Shown here one piece after another: positions 18,946 through 27,515 of a stretch of DNA of 47,362 nucleotides (positions within the stretch are counted from its first letter, which is position 1; each line of letters starts with the position of its first letter). A program made the position numbers and the translations under genes. The notes under the pieces are model-generated. The model searched no databases and was not told where the DNA came from. It was given only the letters and a program-made list of their open reading frames with translations. This DNA comes from Carboxylicivirga caseinilyticus (GTDB lineage: Bacteria > Bacteroidota > Bacteroidia > Bacteroidales > Marinilabiliaceae): contig JAFMVE010000047.1 in NCBI GenBank assembly GCA_025499705.1, positions 1 to 47,362 of the forward strand. The letters run 5' to 3'.

Positions 18946-19527
18946 TTATATCATTCCTTGCTTTTTAAGAGTATCTTCAACATCTTCTAATTCATTGTAG
19001 AACGCTTCTCCATATTTGCGGATAATAGGTTCCTTAAGAAATTTATAAATGGGCACACCAATCTGGCCTCCCAGTTCGCGGGCAGGAGCACAAATAGGCC
19101 AGGTATGATAATTCAAGGCTTCAAAATCGGGGTATTTGGCAACACGAATAGGATAGAGGTGACATGAGATCGGTTTCTTAAAGTCAATTTTACCTTCCTG
19201 GTAAGCTTTGTCGATGGCACATTTGCAAATACCTTCTTCATCGAAGTAAGTGTAAACGCATTCGCGTCCGTTGATGATAGGGGTTACCTTATCACCATCA
19301 CCGTCAATAATCCATTTGCCATGTTTTTCAATTTCATCAATAGCAACCTCGCTTAGGTATGGTTTAACAATCGGATAGATCTCTTCCAAAATAGCAGTCT
19401 CTTCCTCTTCCAAAGGAGCACCTGATTCTCCTTCAACACAACACTCACCTTTGCAAACGGATAAATTACAAACAAATCGTTTCGTAAAAATATCTGTGCT
19501 TACTATCTTATCATCAATCTGAACCAT
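18946..19527 (-). CDS. DUF3109 cysteine-rich protein
   Basis: A 193-aa cytoplasmic protein of the DUF3109 family, related to the YkgJ/UPF0153 group of zinc- or iron-sulphur-binding cysteine-cluster proteins. It shows the family cysteines in order: CNLSVCKGECC near residue 20-31, ECVYTYFDEEGICKC near 88-102, SCHLYPIR near 120 and WPICAPA near 141. No enzyme activity is established for the family. The gene stands alone, with a TATCTTTGC promoter element upstream and a shared terminator. Confidence 0.88.
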   Translation of the reverse strand: MVQIDDKIVSTDIFTKRFVCNLSVCKGECCVEGESGAPLEEEETAILEEIYPIVKPYLSEVAIDEIEKHGKWIIDGDGDKVTPIINGRECVYTYFDEEGICKCAIDKAYQEGKIDFKKPISCHLYPIRVAKYPDFEALNYHTWPICAPARELGGQIGVPIYKFLKEPIIRKYGEAFYNELEDVEDTLKKQGMI

Positions 19528-19551
19528 CTTCTGTTAATTATTTTGAAGCTG

Positions 19552-19559
19552 CAAAGATA
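19552..19559 (-). promoter_or_regulatory. -7 element of the DUF3109 gene
   Basis: TATCTTTGC on the minus strand, 25 nt before the start codon, matches TAnnTTTG plus C. No good TTTG is present at the expected -33 spacing. Confidence 0.4.
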
Positions 19560-19607
19560 GTAGAATAATTGTTTTGGCTAAGAGAAGTGATTCAGGCTGA
19601 TAAAAAT

Positions 19608-19648
19608 TAAAACAGGAAGGAATAATATACTTCTTCCTTCCTGTTTTA
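19608..19648 (-). terminator. terminator of the lipoprotein gene
   Basis: A long perfect stem AAAACAGGAAGGAA / TTCCTTCCTGTTTT with an 11-nt loop, followed on the minus strand by TTTTAATTTTT. It begins about 20 nt after the stop of the lipoprotein gene. Confidence 0.8.
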
Positions 19649-19666
19649 TATGAATTTAAAAGTTGA

Positions 19667-20095
19667 TTATTTTAATCGGATGTATTTCTCTGTATTATGG
19701 TTGTCAACAGGGATCCAGTTGTCATCAACCGGCCATTTTTGTATTAATGTATCGTTACGCACTATGATAATCATATTAATTGTTTCACCAACAAGAGCAT
19801 CATCTGGATGGTTGATAATGGTTTCAGTGTAATGTGTGTCTTCTAACGTGTAGGTGCCCCAACCATGATAATTGTAATGGATGGTGTCTATTTGCCATTC
19901 TCCGCCAATAGTGAAGCCTCCTGTAGTCCATGATTTTGTTGCTTCCCCGGTAGCTCCTCCTGGGTAGGAAATTTCCATATTTGGATACTCCATAAAAATC
20001 ATTTCCCATACACCTTCAATAGGATCTTTGGTTTTCTGCTCGCAACCTATGATGATTATGGAAAACACCATAAGAAAAAACAATTTTGCTTTCAT
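19667..20095 (-). CDS. small lipoprotein, lipocalin-like
   Basis: 142 aa with a type II signal peptide: MKAKLFFLMVFSIIIIG then Cys18 as the lipidation site. The mature part starts with DPIEGVWEM, the opening of many small lipocalin-like or DUF4488-type beta-barrels. It continues with alternating beta-strand patterns ending in WPVDDNWIPVDNHNTEKYIRL. No specific ligand can be named. A single gene with a TAACTTTGC element upstream (20126-20118) and a strong terminator. Confidence 0.75.
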   Translation of the reverse strand: MKAKLFFLMVFSIIIIGCEQKTKDPIEGVWEMIFMEYPNMEISYPGGATGEATKSWTTGGFTIGGEWQIDTIHYNYHGWGTYTLEDTHYTETIINHPDDALVGETINMIIIVRNDTLIQKWPVDDNWIPVDNHNTEKYIRLK

Positions 20096-20118
20096 GATTG
20101 GAAATATTTAGTGAACAG

Positions 20119-20126
20119 CAAAGTTA
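20119..20126 (-). promoter_or_regulatory. -7 element of the lipoprotein gene
   Basis: TAACTTTGC on the minus strand fits TAnnTTTG plus C, 24 nt before the start codon. The -33 half is not recognisable. Confidence 0.35.
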
Positions 20127-20306
20127 CTCCCAGATTTATGGTTTGTCCAGTTTAAGAGAATGATAAACTAGCTAACATCTATAAGAAAAGGTTTTAAGAA
20201 GTGAGGAGATCAATAAGATGTAACAACAATCAAATTTCATAACAGCATCACTGTTATAATGTCGCTTACATTTTAGGTGAGCTTAAGTGATTAAATATCA
20301 AATAAT

Positions 20307-20530
20307 TTTCAACCACAGATTACGCAAATTACACGAATTGAATTTTAAAGGTGCGTTTAAATGATAAAAGTCGTTAAATGAAGCCTGAAAGGCTGACTGT
20401 AATAGCCGTGGGTTTTAACCCACGATATGAGTGATCTGTAAATCCGTCGCACGCAGTAACCTTCTTTGCCAAATAGCTCTTATTGCGACGGGATAGTATT
20501 ATTTTTCAACCACAAATTTCACAAATCTAA
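20307..20530. repeat. decayed interspersed repeats in a 560-nt spacer
   Basis: The 20096-20654 spacer has no gene. Two related stretches, TCAACCACAGATTACGCAAAT (20309) and TCAACCACAAATTTCACAAAT (20506), are copies of one repeat about 200 nt apart. Between them lies an almost perfect palindrome CGTGGGTTTTAACCCACG (20407-20424) in an AAAGGCTGACTGTAATAGC context. Such ACCACAGATT and GTGGGTTTTAACCCAC motifs recur as non-coding repeats in many Bacteroidota genomes. Confidence 0.45.
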
Positions 20531-20550
20531 AAAGGTCTATGGCTATTAAG

Positions 20551-20574
20551 AAAAAAGGTGGATTGCTCCACCTT
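20551..20574 (-). terminator. terminator of the symporter-GH43 operon
   Basis: On the minus strand AAGGTGGAGCAATCCACCTT is followed directly by TTTTCTT. The 8-bp stem with T-run stands 80 nt after the GH43 stop codon. Confidence 0.8.
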
Positions 20575-20654
20575 ACTATTAACAAACTACTATTAGAACC
20601 CCTCAGGGTAAGAATACTTTAATATTTAATCAAATAAATTGAAATTTTGCCTGA

Positions 20655-21656
20655 TTAATAAAGTTCAAAAACAGGCCTTCCTTCATTGTCAAATTTTACT
20701 TCCATTACACGGGCATGTCTGTTTGGATCGTACAATGGATCAGCAACGATTTCCTCCAATGGACGTTTATCGCTCTTAGGCACAACCGTAGGATCGCCAA
20801 CTGCTTTGTCGTAATCACGTGCATGATAGATGCATAAAGGAGTAACGCCGTCTTCAGCAACTGTAAAGCTGTTATGTCCCGGACCATAAATCTTTTTATC
20901 GTAATCCGTTTGGAATACAGGATATCTCGATTTCTTCCACGAATTTCTATTCAGCAGGTCTGAGTTCTCATCCGCTTCCATCAAGCCCATGCAGTAACAT
21001 GCACCCGTGGCACTTGCCGAAAAAGTAATATATATCTTGCCGTTATTTTTAATCACTGCCGGACCTTCGTTTACCCAGAAATCAACTCTTTCCCAGTCAT
21101 AATCGGGGGTGGTAAGCATAAACTGAACAGTCTTCAGTTTAATAGGTGATTCCATTTCGGCCAGATAAAGATTGGATGCAGCAAACTGACCACCCGTTTT
21201 TTCGGCCCAACAGAAGTAACGTTTTCCTTTGTTTTCAAAAATGGTAGCATCCAGCGAAAAGTCAATAAATGATTTATTATCATTATCGGCAGCCTGCATC
21301 ATACCCAATTCAACCCACTCATCTTTTAATGGATCCTGACCTTTACATTCCAACACATAGGGTCTTAATGCCCAAATGTCATCTTCTTCACTGGCGGCGA
21401 AATATACGTACCATTTCTCATCCAGGTAATGAATCTCAGGTGCCCATATATGGCGACTCATAGGACCTGATTCGTGCTTGAACCAAACATCAAAAGTTTC
21501 AGCATCTTTTAATCCTTCCAATGTTTTTGATCTTCTCAGTTCAATCCGATCGTAAGTAGGTACTGAACCTGTGAAATAGTAATAGCCATCGGTATGTTTG
21601 TATGCAAACGGATCAGCTCGTTGCTCCACCAAAGGTTTATTGCTGTATGTAGCCAT
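20655..21656 (-). CDS. cytoplasmic glycoside hydrolase family 43
   Basis: A five-bladed beta-propeller glycosidase of GH43, whose members are mostly beta-xylosidases, alpha-L-arabinofuranosidases and arabinanases. The 333-aa protein is a lone catalytic domain. Likely catalytic residues are Asp15 (RADPF, base), Asp136 (FSLDATIF, pKa modulator) and Glu197 (WVNEGPAVI, acid). There is no signal peptide, so it works on imported sugars. It starts one base after the stop of the GPH symporter gene, so the two are co-transcribed. Xylo- or arabino-oligosaccharides are the likely substrates; the exact linkage cannot be told. Confidence 0.9.
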   Translation of the reverse strand: MATYSNKPLVEQRADPFAYKHTDGYYYFTGSVPTYDRIELRRSKTLEGLKDAETFDVWFKHESGPMSRHIWAPEIHYLDEKWYVYFAASEEDDIWALRPYVLECKGQDPLKDEWVELGMMQAADNDNKSFIDFSLDATIFENKGKRYFCWAEKTGGQFAASNLYLAEMESPIKLKTVQFMLTTPDYDWERVDFWVNEGPAVIKNNGKIYITFSASATGACYCMGLMEADENSDLLNRNSWKKSRYPVFQTDYDKKIYGPGHNSFTVAEDGVTPLCIYHARDYDKAVGDPTVVPKSDKRPLEEIVADPLYDPNRHARVMEVKFDNEGRPVFELY

Positions 21657-21657
21657 T

Positions 21658-23079
21658 TTAAATATGAATTTTTGCTTTGATTGTTTCGTAATATTTGTCG
21701 GTAATTTTATATCGATGTATCAGTATTCCATTGATAACATGGAAAACGCCCGGTATAATTGTCAACATCAATGATATACCCAATAGGGCTGTTTCGGATT
21801 GTACCGGATTAGGAATTTCTTCGGTTGCTGCTACATATCCAAACCATGATAGCAATAGACCCACAACAGCACCTGCAATACCCATACCTGCTTTCTGAGC
21901 AAATGAAATACCTCCGAAAGCTAAACCTGAAACACGAACTCCTGTTTCTGCCTGACCATAATCAACAGCTTCGGCAATGGCAGTCCAAAAGATAGGAGCA
22001 TGCACATCAACAACAAAAGATAGAATGAAATACATAACATATGCCACCATCATACTTTCGGGTTGTGGTTGAACAAGTACAAACATTAATACACTCAAAA
22101 TACCAACCCCAAATTGCGACATCCAGAATAATTTAACCTTACAGAATCGTTTGGTTATTAAGGTTGATGCAGGCATGGCTAGTATGGCTGCGGCAACACC
22201 TGTTCCCATAAAGGTTGATTGAACTATTTCATCGCCTCCAAGGTAGTATTTGGCATAAAAAATGGCTACAGAAGCACGTATTACATAACCGGTAGTACCT
22301 GACAGGCAAGAGCCCAGCAATAATACCCATTGGTTGTTCTTAAAGAGATACTTTAACTGTTCTAAGTACGGAGTTTTTTCAACTTCATGTTCAACACGCT
22401 CTGAAGTAGTGAAAAAGCAAAACAAAAACAATACTGTGCCTAAAAATGCCATAACACCCATTGCAGCCTGGTAACCAGTTTTTAAATTGGGAGTTTCCAG
22501 TTTTTCGTATGCCAGGTTTAAGCCATTGATCGAAAAGGTAGACCAATCTATTTCACCCACAAATTTTGCCATGATAGGTACTAATATCGAAACACCGAAA
22601 GCGGCAACCTTTGCAAAGAATAAGCGATATCCACTGGCCGATAACCGCTCTTTAGGATCGTTGGTAAGAACACCGATTAACGAAATGTATGGAATGGTTA
22701 CTGAAGTAAACATTAAGGTAACAAAGATATAGGTTGCGTAGGCATAAATTAATTTACCTGCATATTCAAAGTCGGGTGTTGAAAAGGTAAAAAACACTGC
22801 CAAACCAAAAGGAACCGATAAATAAAGGAAATAAGGGCGAAAACGACCCCACTTGTCTGATTTATATTTATCAGTAATAATTCCCATCAAAGGGTCACTA
22901 ATGGCATCGATCAGGCGCACCAGCAAAAACATAAGAGCTACGTCTTTGGGCGAAATGCCGAATATATCAGTGTAGAAATAAGTTATGATTAGAAACATGG
23001 AAGAAATCACAACATTTACTGCTGCATCTCCCGATCCGTATCCGATTTTTTCGAGAATACTTAACTTTTGATTTTTCAT
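21658..23079 (-). CDS. GPH-family sugar:cation symporter
   Basis: A glycoside-pentoside-hexuronide:cation symporter (MelB/XynP/XylP type, 2.A.2) of the major facilitator fold. At 473 aa with 12 hydrophobic segments it has normal size. It opens with the family start KIGYGSGDAAVNVV and carries the loop motif RLIDAISDPLMGIITDKYKS, with the paired acidic residues typical of cation coupling. It is followed after one base by a cytoplasmic GH43, which points to xylosides or arabinosides as cargo. A promoter-like element and a paired GGTGGAG direct repeat lie upstream. Confidence 0.92.
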   Translation of the reverse strand: MKNQKLSILEKIGYGSGDAAVNVVISSMFLIITYFYTDIFGISPKDVALMFLLVRLIDAISDPLMGIITDKYKSDKWGRFRPYFLYLSVPFGLAVFFTFSTPDFEYAGKLIYAYATYIFVTLMFTSVTIPYISLIGVLTNDPKERLSASGYRLFFAKVAAFGVSILVPIMAKFVGEIDWSTFSINGLNLAYEKLETPNLKTGYQAAMGVMAFLGTVLFLFCFFTTSERVEHEVEKTPYLEQLKYLFKNNQWVLLLGSCLSGTTGYVIRASVAIFYAKYYLGGDEIVQSTFMGTGVAAAILAMPASTLITKRFCKVKLFWMSQFGVGILSVLMFVLVQPQPESMMVAYVMYFILSFVVDVHAPIFWTAIAEAVDYGQAETGVRVSGLAFGGISFAQKAGMGIAGAVVGLLLSWFGYVAATEEIPNPVQSETALLGISLMLTIIPGVFHVINGILIHRYKITDKYYETIKAKIHI

Positions 23080-23188
23080 TAATTGATTATAAAAGTTTGT
23101 TTTTCATTTAGCTAATGGAGTTTATCTAAAATAGTAGCTTTTTTAATAGTTACTTATACCATTTTTATTGGTTCTCTAAATGGTGCAA

Positions 23189-23217
23189 CAAAAATTAGAT
23201 CATCTCCTACTTACAAA
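23189..23217 (-). promoter_or_regulatory. probable promoter of the symporter-GH43 operon
   Basis: On the minus strand TTTG (23217-23214) and TAATTTTTG (23197-23189) are separated by 16-17 nt, a little closer than the usual 19. This lies about 110 nt upstream of the symporter start. Confidence 0.35.
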
Positions 23218-23225
23218 GATTGATT

Positions 23226-23269
23226 GTAATTTTCGAATTACGGTGGAGAATTGATTCCAATAGGTGGAG
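23226..23269. promoter_or_regulatory. candidate operator: near-palindrome plus GGTGGAG direct repeat
   Basis: A near-palindrome GTAATTTTCGAATTAC (23226-23241) is followed by GGTGGAG at 23242 and again at 23263, exactly 21 nt (two helical turns) apart. It lies just upstream of the proposed promoter for the sugar operon. The helical phasing suggests a binding site for a dimeric or tandem activator. No regulator gene is adjacent. The rest of the 23080-23571 spacer shows only a GTTTGAGCGTAAGAAACGAG fragment (23445) of an interspersed repeat. Confidence 0.3.
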
Positions 23270-23571
23270 TTTTAAGGCTTCAAAGAAGAGGATTTTGGTT
23301 GGTGCAGGTGCACAGGCGGTACGAAATATCTGGTTTTAAGTTAGATTGTGTTTGGTGTGTGTTTGTAATTCCCTTTGTATAGATTAAGTAAAGCTGAAGG
23401 GTTGATCAAGAATTTTTTGCTACGTGATTTATGTTTTGTTCAGAGTTTGAGCGTAAGAAACGAGTGTAATATTGCCAAATGGTTAGAAAGCAAAGTAAAC
23501 AAATAGCACCTGTAGAAACATCCATGCATTATTTTAAAGGCTATTTACTATTATTTATTTCCTGCTTAATT

Positions 23572-24192
23572 TTATATCTGTTTTTTACAAATCATTAAAA
23601 ATAATGGGTATTTCTTTATTTTGGCACCCATCTTTTTTTCAATTACATAGCACTCTTTATAGTAAACAACCTTGAAACCCGATTCTTCTAATTTTTCACT
23701 TAGTTCATCTTTGTCAAATCCATTATGACCGTCAAAATCATTGAGGTGTGAGTGAAAAGATCCATCCTCTTTTACCAAATCGGCTACACATAAATATCCG
23801 TTAGATGCTAATGTGGAATTGAATACTTTTAGCGTCTTGTTAATATCGGTCATATGATGAAGCGTCATCAATGTATAGATTACATCAATTTTAGGAAGAG
23901 GGATTTCATGGTCGAACAAATCAATTTTAAGAGGAGTGAAGTTTTTAATATTCCCTTTATCAATCTTTTCCTTTAAGACATTTATCATCCCTTCTGAATT
24001 GTCAACGAGAATGATCGATTTAAAGTTGTCTTTGAGTTTGAAACTAAGTAATCCTGTTCCACAACCAAATTCCATCGCACTCATCTTATTATCAGGATGA
24101 ATAAAATCATTTATTTCTTTGGCGAAAATTTCAGCTCTCTCTACCTTTTGCGGATCCTTATCCCATTCTAATGCCTGATTATCAAAATGCAT
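23572..24192 (-). CDS. class I SAM-dependent methyltransferase
   Basis: A methyltransferase of about 206 aa with the Rossmann SAM-binding fold. Motif I is MEFGCGTGLLSFKL, the acidic end of strand 2 is ILVDNSEGM, and a post-I/II block IDVIYTLMTLHHM precedes the substrate region. The frame is open 6 codons further upstream, but the ATG at 24192 begins the conserved-looking MHFDNQALEWDKDPQK start and is preferred. Small-molecule methylation is likely (UbiE/BioC/Methyltransf_11-like); the substrate is unknown. Single gene, same strand as the DUF1801 gene behind it. Confidence 0.85.
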   Translation of the reverse strand: MHFDNQALEWDKDPQKVERAEIFAKEINDFIHPDNKMSAMEFGCGTGLLSFKLKDNFKSIILVDNSEGMINVLKEKIDKGNIKNFTPLKIDLFDHEIPLPKIDVIYTLMTLHHMTDINKTLKVFNSTLASNGYLCVADLVKEDGSFHSHLNDFDGHNGFDKDELSEKLEESGFKVVYYKECYVIEKKMGAKIKKYPLFLMICKKQI

Positions 24193-24327
24193 ACTAACTT
24201 CTTTTATCAATATTAAACCAAAATTTATAAGTCAAATTTATCAAATCGTAAACATAGGTTTGTCACAAAAAATACCAAATTACCTTATAACGATTGGATA
24301 TAATTGCGCATTATGAACCAGATGCCT

Positions 24328-24696
24328 TTAATACATCCATTTTGCATCATTTTGTATTACATCATTATACCTGTATTGGGCAATTCTTACAATCAAATCC
24401 TTTGGTAAGGGTTTATCATATGGAAACTGAATTGTGTCTTTGCCGGTTTTAAATAAGGACAATTCATTTTTAAAAGGTTCCAGTGACGGACCGGTTGGCA
24501 TAAAGGTTATATGGTTTTTAAAAGCAGAATAGGAGAATAAAATTCTCTTTTCAAAAAATACGGGGTGGCCCCATTTCAATTCTTCGGTTGCATTGGGTGC
24601 AACAGATTTTAAAATAGATCGAATCTCATTTAGCTTTTCCTGTGCATAATCAGGTGTGGCTTTTAAATACTCTTCAACTGTTTTATGCTTTGTCAT
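24328..24696 (-). CDS. DUF1801 (YdhG-like) protein
   Basis: About 122 aa, a single DUF1801 domain. TVEEYLKATPDYAQEKLNEI at the start, the core EELKWGHPVFF and the later HITFMPTG and PYDKPLPKDLI blocks are the family pattern. The fold is related to the YdhG/YdeI superfamily, whose biochemical role is not established. The frame extends 9 codons upstream to another ATG; the second ATG (24696) is chosen because the family begins there. It follows a YdeI-like gene of the same superfamily by about 60 nt. Confidence 0.85.
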   Translation of the reverse strand: MTKHKTVEEYLKATPDYAQEKLNEIRSILKSVAPNATEELKWGHPVFFEKRILFSYSAFKNHITFMPTGPSLEPFKNELSLFKTGKDTIQFPYDKPLPKDLIVRIAQYRYNDVIQNDAKWMY

Positions 24697-24758
24697 ATAA
24701 GAATAAATTGGGGTGACCGTCAATATTTATAGTGCAGCAAACCTTGTGATGTATTATT

Positions 24759-25340
24759 TTATCGAAACTGTTTTGGCTTCTGTTTTTGACTTGCCGACTG
24801 ACAAATTTCACTAATTCGCTTAAGTCTGGTTTCAGGTCTCTTGGCTGAACCAATCCAGTACAACAATATTTTTTTATTCGACTTGCTTAACGTATCAAAG
24901 TATTCCGTCGCATTTTCATATTTTTTCAATTCTTCAGTCAAATCAGCTGGAATAACAAGTGCTTCTATTTCATCCATTTTTGTCCACGAACCGTTTCGCT
25001 TGGCAGTTTCTATACTATCAAAGCCTGCCTTGGTCATTTGTTTGTTTTCAATGAGCATAGCAACTTTCTCTTTGTTTATAAGTGACCAGGAACTATTGGG
25101 TTTTCGTTTACTGAAATATTGCATAAACCGATCGGCGTCAATGGTTTTTCGTGTACTGTCGATCCATCCAAAGCAGAGTGCTTCATCAACCGCTTCACTC
25201 CAGCTAATCGAAGACGCCTTTGATGATGACTTATAATAAATTAGCCAGACTGACTGTTTTGTGACGTGATTCTTATCAAGCCATTGGCGCCATTCTGCTC
25301 TGCTTTTAGGGGTAAATGTTTCTATTTCTTTTTTAGTCAT
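24759..25340 (-). CDS. YdeI/OmdA-family protein
   Basis: 193 aa of the YdeI / OmpD-associated (OmdA) family, linked in some enterobacteria to stress and cationic-peptide resistance. Typical blocks are EWRQWLDKNH at the N-terminus, VWLIYYKSSS, the strongly conserved YEEAVDEALCFGWIDS-type motif (here WSEAVDEALCFGWIDSTRK) and RFSKRKPNSSWS-like (YFSKRKPNSSWS). A DUF1801 gene follows on the same strand. The molecular function is unproven in the family. It is not close to the peptide-export cassette, so a link to that peptide is not supported. Confidence 0.88.
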   Translation of the reverse strand: MTKKEIETFTPKSRAEWRQWLDKNHVTKQSVWLIYYKSSSKASSISWSEAVDEALCFGWIDSTRKTIDADRFMQYFSKRKPNSSWSLINKEKVAMLIENKQMTKAGFDSIETAKRNGSWTKMDEIEALVIPADLTEELKKYENATEYFDTLSKSNKKILLYWIGSAKRPETRLKRISEICQSASQKQKPKQFR

Positions 25341-25443
25341 GCTTTTTTATTACCAACTCTATTTTGCTTGATTTGTTTTATATCGCCAACCCCGGCTCAA
25401 CTTAGTGGTGTCTGCATTGCCAAAAAATATCTCCTGCCTAGCT

Positions 25444-26649
25444 TTATTTCTGCGGTTCAGAGGCAGATATTTTGACCATTTTCACTGTTTCGTTACGAAA
25501 GAATTTTTCGTCATAAATTTCCTCTATTTCACAGAATATCTCCAGGTAGTCGCTTTCAAGCTTGTTAATGGTTACATATTCTGTCCAAGCGTCATTGTGT
25601 TTTAATAGAATATATTTTCCTGTTTTGCCAATATCCCATTTGCCAATCGGGATATCTTCCAGAAATATTTTTTCGCCTTGTTTTACAATTGTACCTGATC
25701 TTGTTAATCTAAAGGTTTTATCTTCATTAAAGTCGATCTCGTATTTTGGATTCAGCAAAGAATCTATATTATGAAAATCCTGAAAGGATGTGTCGATACG
25801 TATAGGATTATTTATAGCAATCCATTTTCCAATTAAATCTTTTTCTAATGATTTAAGAACGATGCTATCAGGAAGTTCTTTTTTTATCAGTTCAATATTT
25901 TTTAATGTAGGAGGCTCATTTGAAAAAAAATTATATTCATACGTGTTTCCAATTAAAGCATTAATGTTCCGATCATAAAAATGATAAACTTTTATTTCAA
26001 GTTCAATTCTATCTATGATGCCTAAAAACAAATGGTTTTTATACCAGTCAATTTTTCGATCACCACAATTGGTATAGCCATTATCACCAAAGTCTTGATT
26101 AATGACTACAAATGCACTGTCAAGAAAATGAAAGTCAAAACCATAATTAAGTGATGAGGTATCAGTTTTAACCAGCCAGTTAGTATTTATCAAAGATTTA
26201 CTATCAAGTCCGGTTTTATCAATAATATTTGAATCAACAATCCTTTCAAAATAGGTTTCTCTGATAATTGTTTTACTGATTTTATCAATTAGAAAGATGC
26301 TGTTATCGGAAATCTGTCCTTTTATGCTGTGATTGTTTATTTTAACCTTTAGCTTATTGTTTTTTACCTTGTAATCACATTTAATTTCTCCATCACCAAG
26401 TCTCTTTACAATAACATTTTTATCATCAATGAAATCGAGTAATATATACGCTTCTTCGTAATATGTATCTGTTTCAGTCGAATCTAATTTTATAGTAACA
26501 TCTTCATTTTCACTTATAACTACACGTTCACTGACAGATCTTAACTCCTTGACATGGCTTGAAAACCAAATGCCTTTTAAATCCTGACTATTAGCATTCG
26601 AAAAAGTTAGAATTATAAATCCGCATAATATTTTGTGAAGTGTCTTCAT
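25444..26649 (-). CDS. secreted protein of unknown function, 401 aa
   Basis: A signal peptide (MKTLHKILCGFIILTFSNANSQ) precedes DLKGIWFSSHV, a lipocalin-like opening. A second similar segment, KDLIGKWIAINNPI, begins near residue 265. The protein therefore looks like two lipocalin-like beta-barrel halves that detect or bind something in the periplasm or at the surface. Acidic residues and many short beta strands fit this. No family name can be given with confidence. It starts 10 nt after the stop of the membrane protein gene upstream and is probably co-transcribed with it. Confidence 0.7.
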   Translation of the reverse strand: MKTLHKILCGFIILTFSNANSQDLKGIWFSSHVKELRSVSERVVISENEDVTIKLDSTETDTYYEEAYILLDFIDDKNVIVKRLGDGEIKCDYKVKNNKLKVKINNHSIKGQISDNSIFLIDKISKTIIRETYFERIVDSNIIDKTGLDSKSLINTNWLVKTDTSSLNYGFDFHFLDSAFVVINQDFGDNGYTNCGDRKIDWYKNHLFLGIIDRIELEIKVYHFYDRNINALIGNTYEYNFFSNEPPTLKNIELIKKELPDSIVLKSLEKDLIGKWIAINNPIRIDTSFQDFHNIDSLLNPKYEIDFNEDKTFRLTRSGTIVKQGEKIFLEDIPIGKWDIGKTGKYILLKHNDAWTEYVTINKLESDYLEIFCEIEEIYDEKFFRNETVKMVKISASEPQK

Positions 26650-26659
26650 AAGGCATGCT

Positions 26660-27322
26660 TTATTCCAGTTCTTCTTGCAACGTATTTTCTTCTTTATTCT
26701 GATTTTCTCGATATTTCATATATGACTCAAATTCCTCTTCAGACATAGTTATCCGATAAAATTCTATTTCTTCTTTTGTACGCAACTCTTCATTCTGAGG
26801 ATCAGCACTAAGTGCTTCAATTATATGAATATATTCGGGATAATTACGAAATCGAATCTTGGCAATTGTCAATTCGGAAATTAAAACTAATATAAGTCCA
26901 AGTGCTCCAATAATTGTCAATCTATTTAATATCATTAAATAGCAGTTGTCTTTATCTCTAACGAATTTTATAATTGATGTAATAAGTACGATTAGGGTGG
27001 CTATTAATCCCAGGAACAATAACTTTTTAGCACCTGGATAATGTAGAATTCTAAATAAAATACCTCCACAGGTAAGAGATAATGCAAGTCCTGATGCTAT
27101 AGAGATTATAATTCTCAATTTAGATATTCCTTTAAATGTTTTCGCGCTAATATTTTGTTTTAGCTCTATTTTGTTAAATAAAAGAATACTAAATACATAA
27201 TAGAAAATAGTTAATAAACCCAATGAAAGTAATATTAATAGAGTGCTTCCGGGCACTAAAAACAAGTACATTAAGAATCCTATAAAGACAATTATTCCTA
27301 ATATTAGTTCAATTTTTTTCAT
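26660..27322 (-). CDS. six-helix membrane protein with GldL-like motif
   Basis: About 220 aa from the ATG at 27322 (a longer frame runs to 27370 but enters a repeat element). Six hydrophobic helices are followed by a cytoplasmic charged tail rich in Glu. The stretch GGILFRILHYPGAKKLLFLG resembles the 'F-K/R-I-x-H-W/Y-P-G-A' helix of GldL, the inner-membrane motor subunit of gliding/type IX secretion, and of related small Bacteroidota membrane proteins. It lacks a GldM partner, so it is not GldL itself. Function unknown. Confidence 0.7.
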   Translation of the reverse strand: MKKIELILGIIVFIGFLMYLFLVPGSTLLILLSLGLLTIFYYVFSILLFNKIELKQNISAKTFKGISKLRIIISIASGLALSLTCGGILFRILHYPGAKKLLFLGLIATLIVLITSIIKFVRDKDNCYLMILNRLTIIGALGLILVLISELTIAKIRFRNYPEYIHIIEALSADPQNEELRTKEEIEFYRITMSEEEFESYMKYRENQNKEENTLQEELE

Positions 27323-27346
27323 ATATACAATTTCGTTATCAATATG

Positions 27347-27498
27347 TTGCTCAACGGTGCGCCTAGCCACCTGAATTGGCCCGGTTTGCGTATATTATAT
27401 TCGCTTTTTTGTTTGTGACTCAGCTGACGCGGGAGCTGTATTCCCAAAACACGCAAAAGCCAGGGCTACTTTATAATGGCTTGTTGTATGGCGTTATT
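27347..27498 (-). repeat. imperfect palindromic spacer element A
   Basis: Lies downstream of the TonB_C gene. On the minus strand it starts ATAACGCCATACAACAAGCC and ends GGCGCACCGTTGAGCAAC, with inner arms GGCTTTTGCGT and ACGCAAACC. It can fold into a long bulged hairpin. The end GTTGAGC fits the GTTRRRY core of integron attC sites. It shares CACCGTTG with element C and the CGTTG end with elements B and C. Confidence 0.5.
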
Positions 27499-27515
27499 AT
27501 ATTTACATCAGATAT

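Noticed and set aside
24759-25340. YdeI-like gene as an immunity gene for the GG peptide
   Set aside because: Although the family is named for bacteriocin protection, it is about 16 kb away and on an unrelated transcript, and the peptide core does not look like a bacteriocin.
26660-27322. Calling the membrane protein GldL
   Set aside because: Only one helix motif is shared. The GldM/GldN/GldK partners are absent and the number of helices differs.
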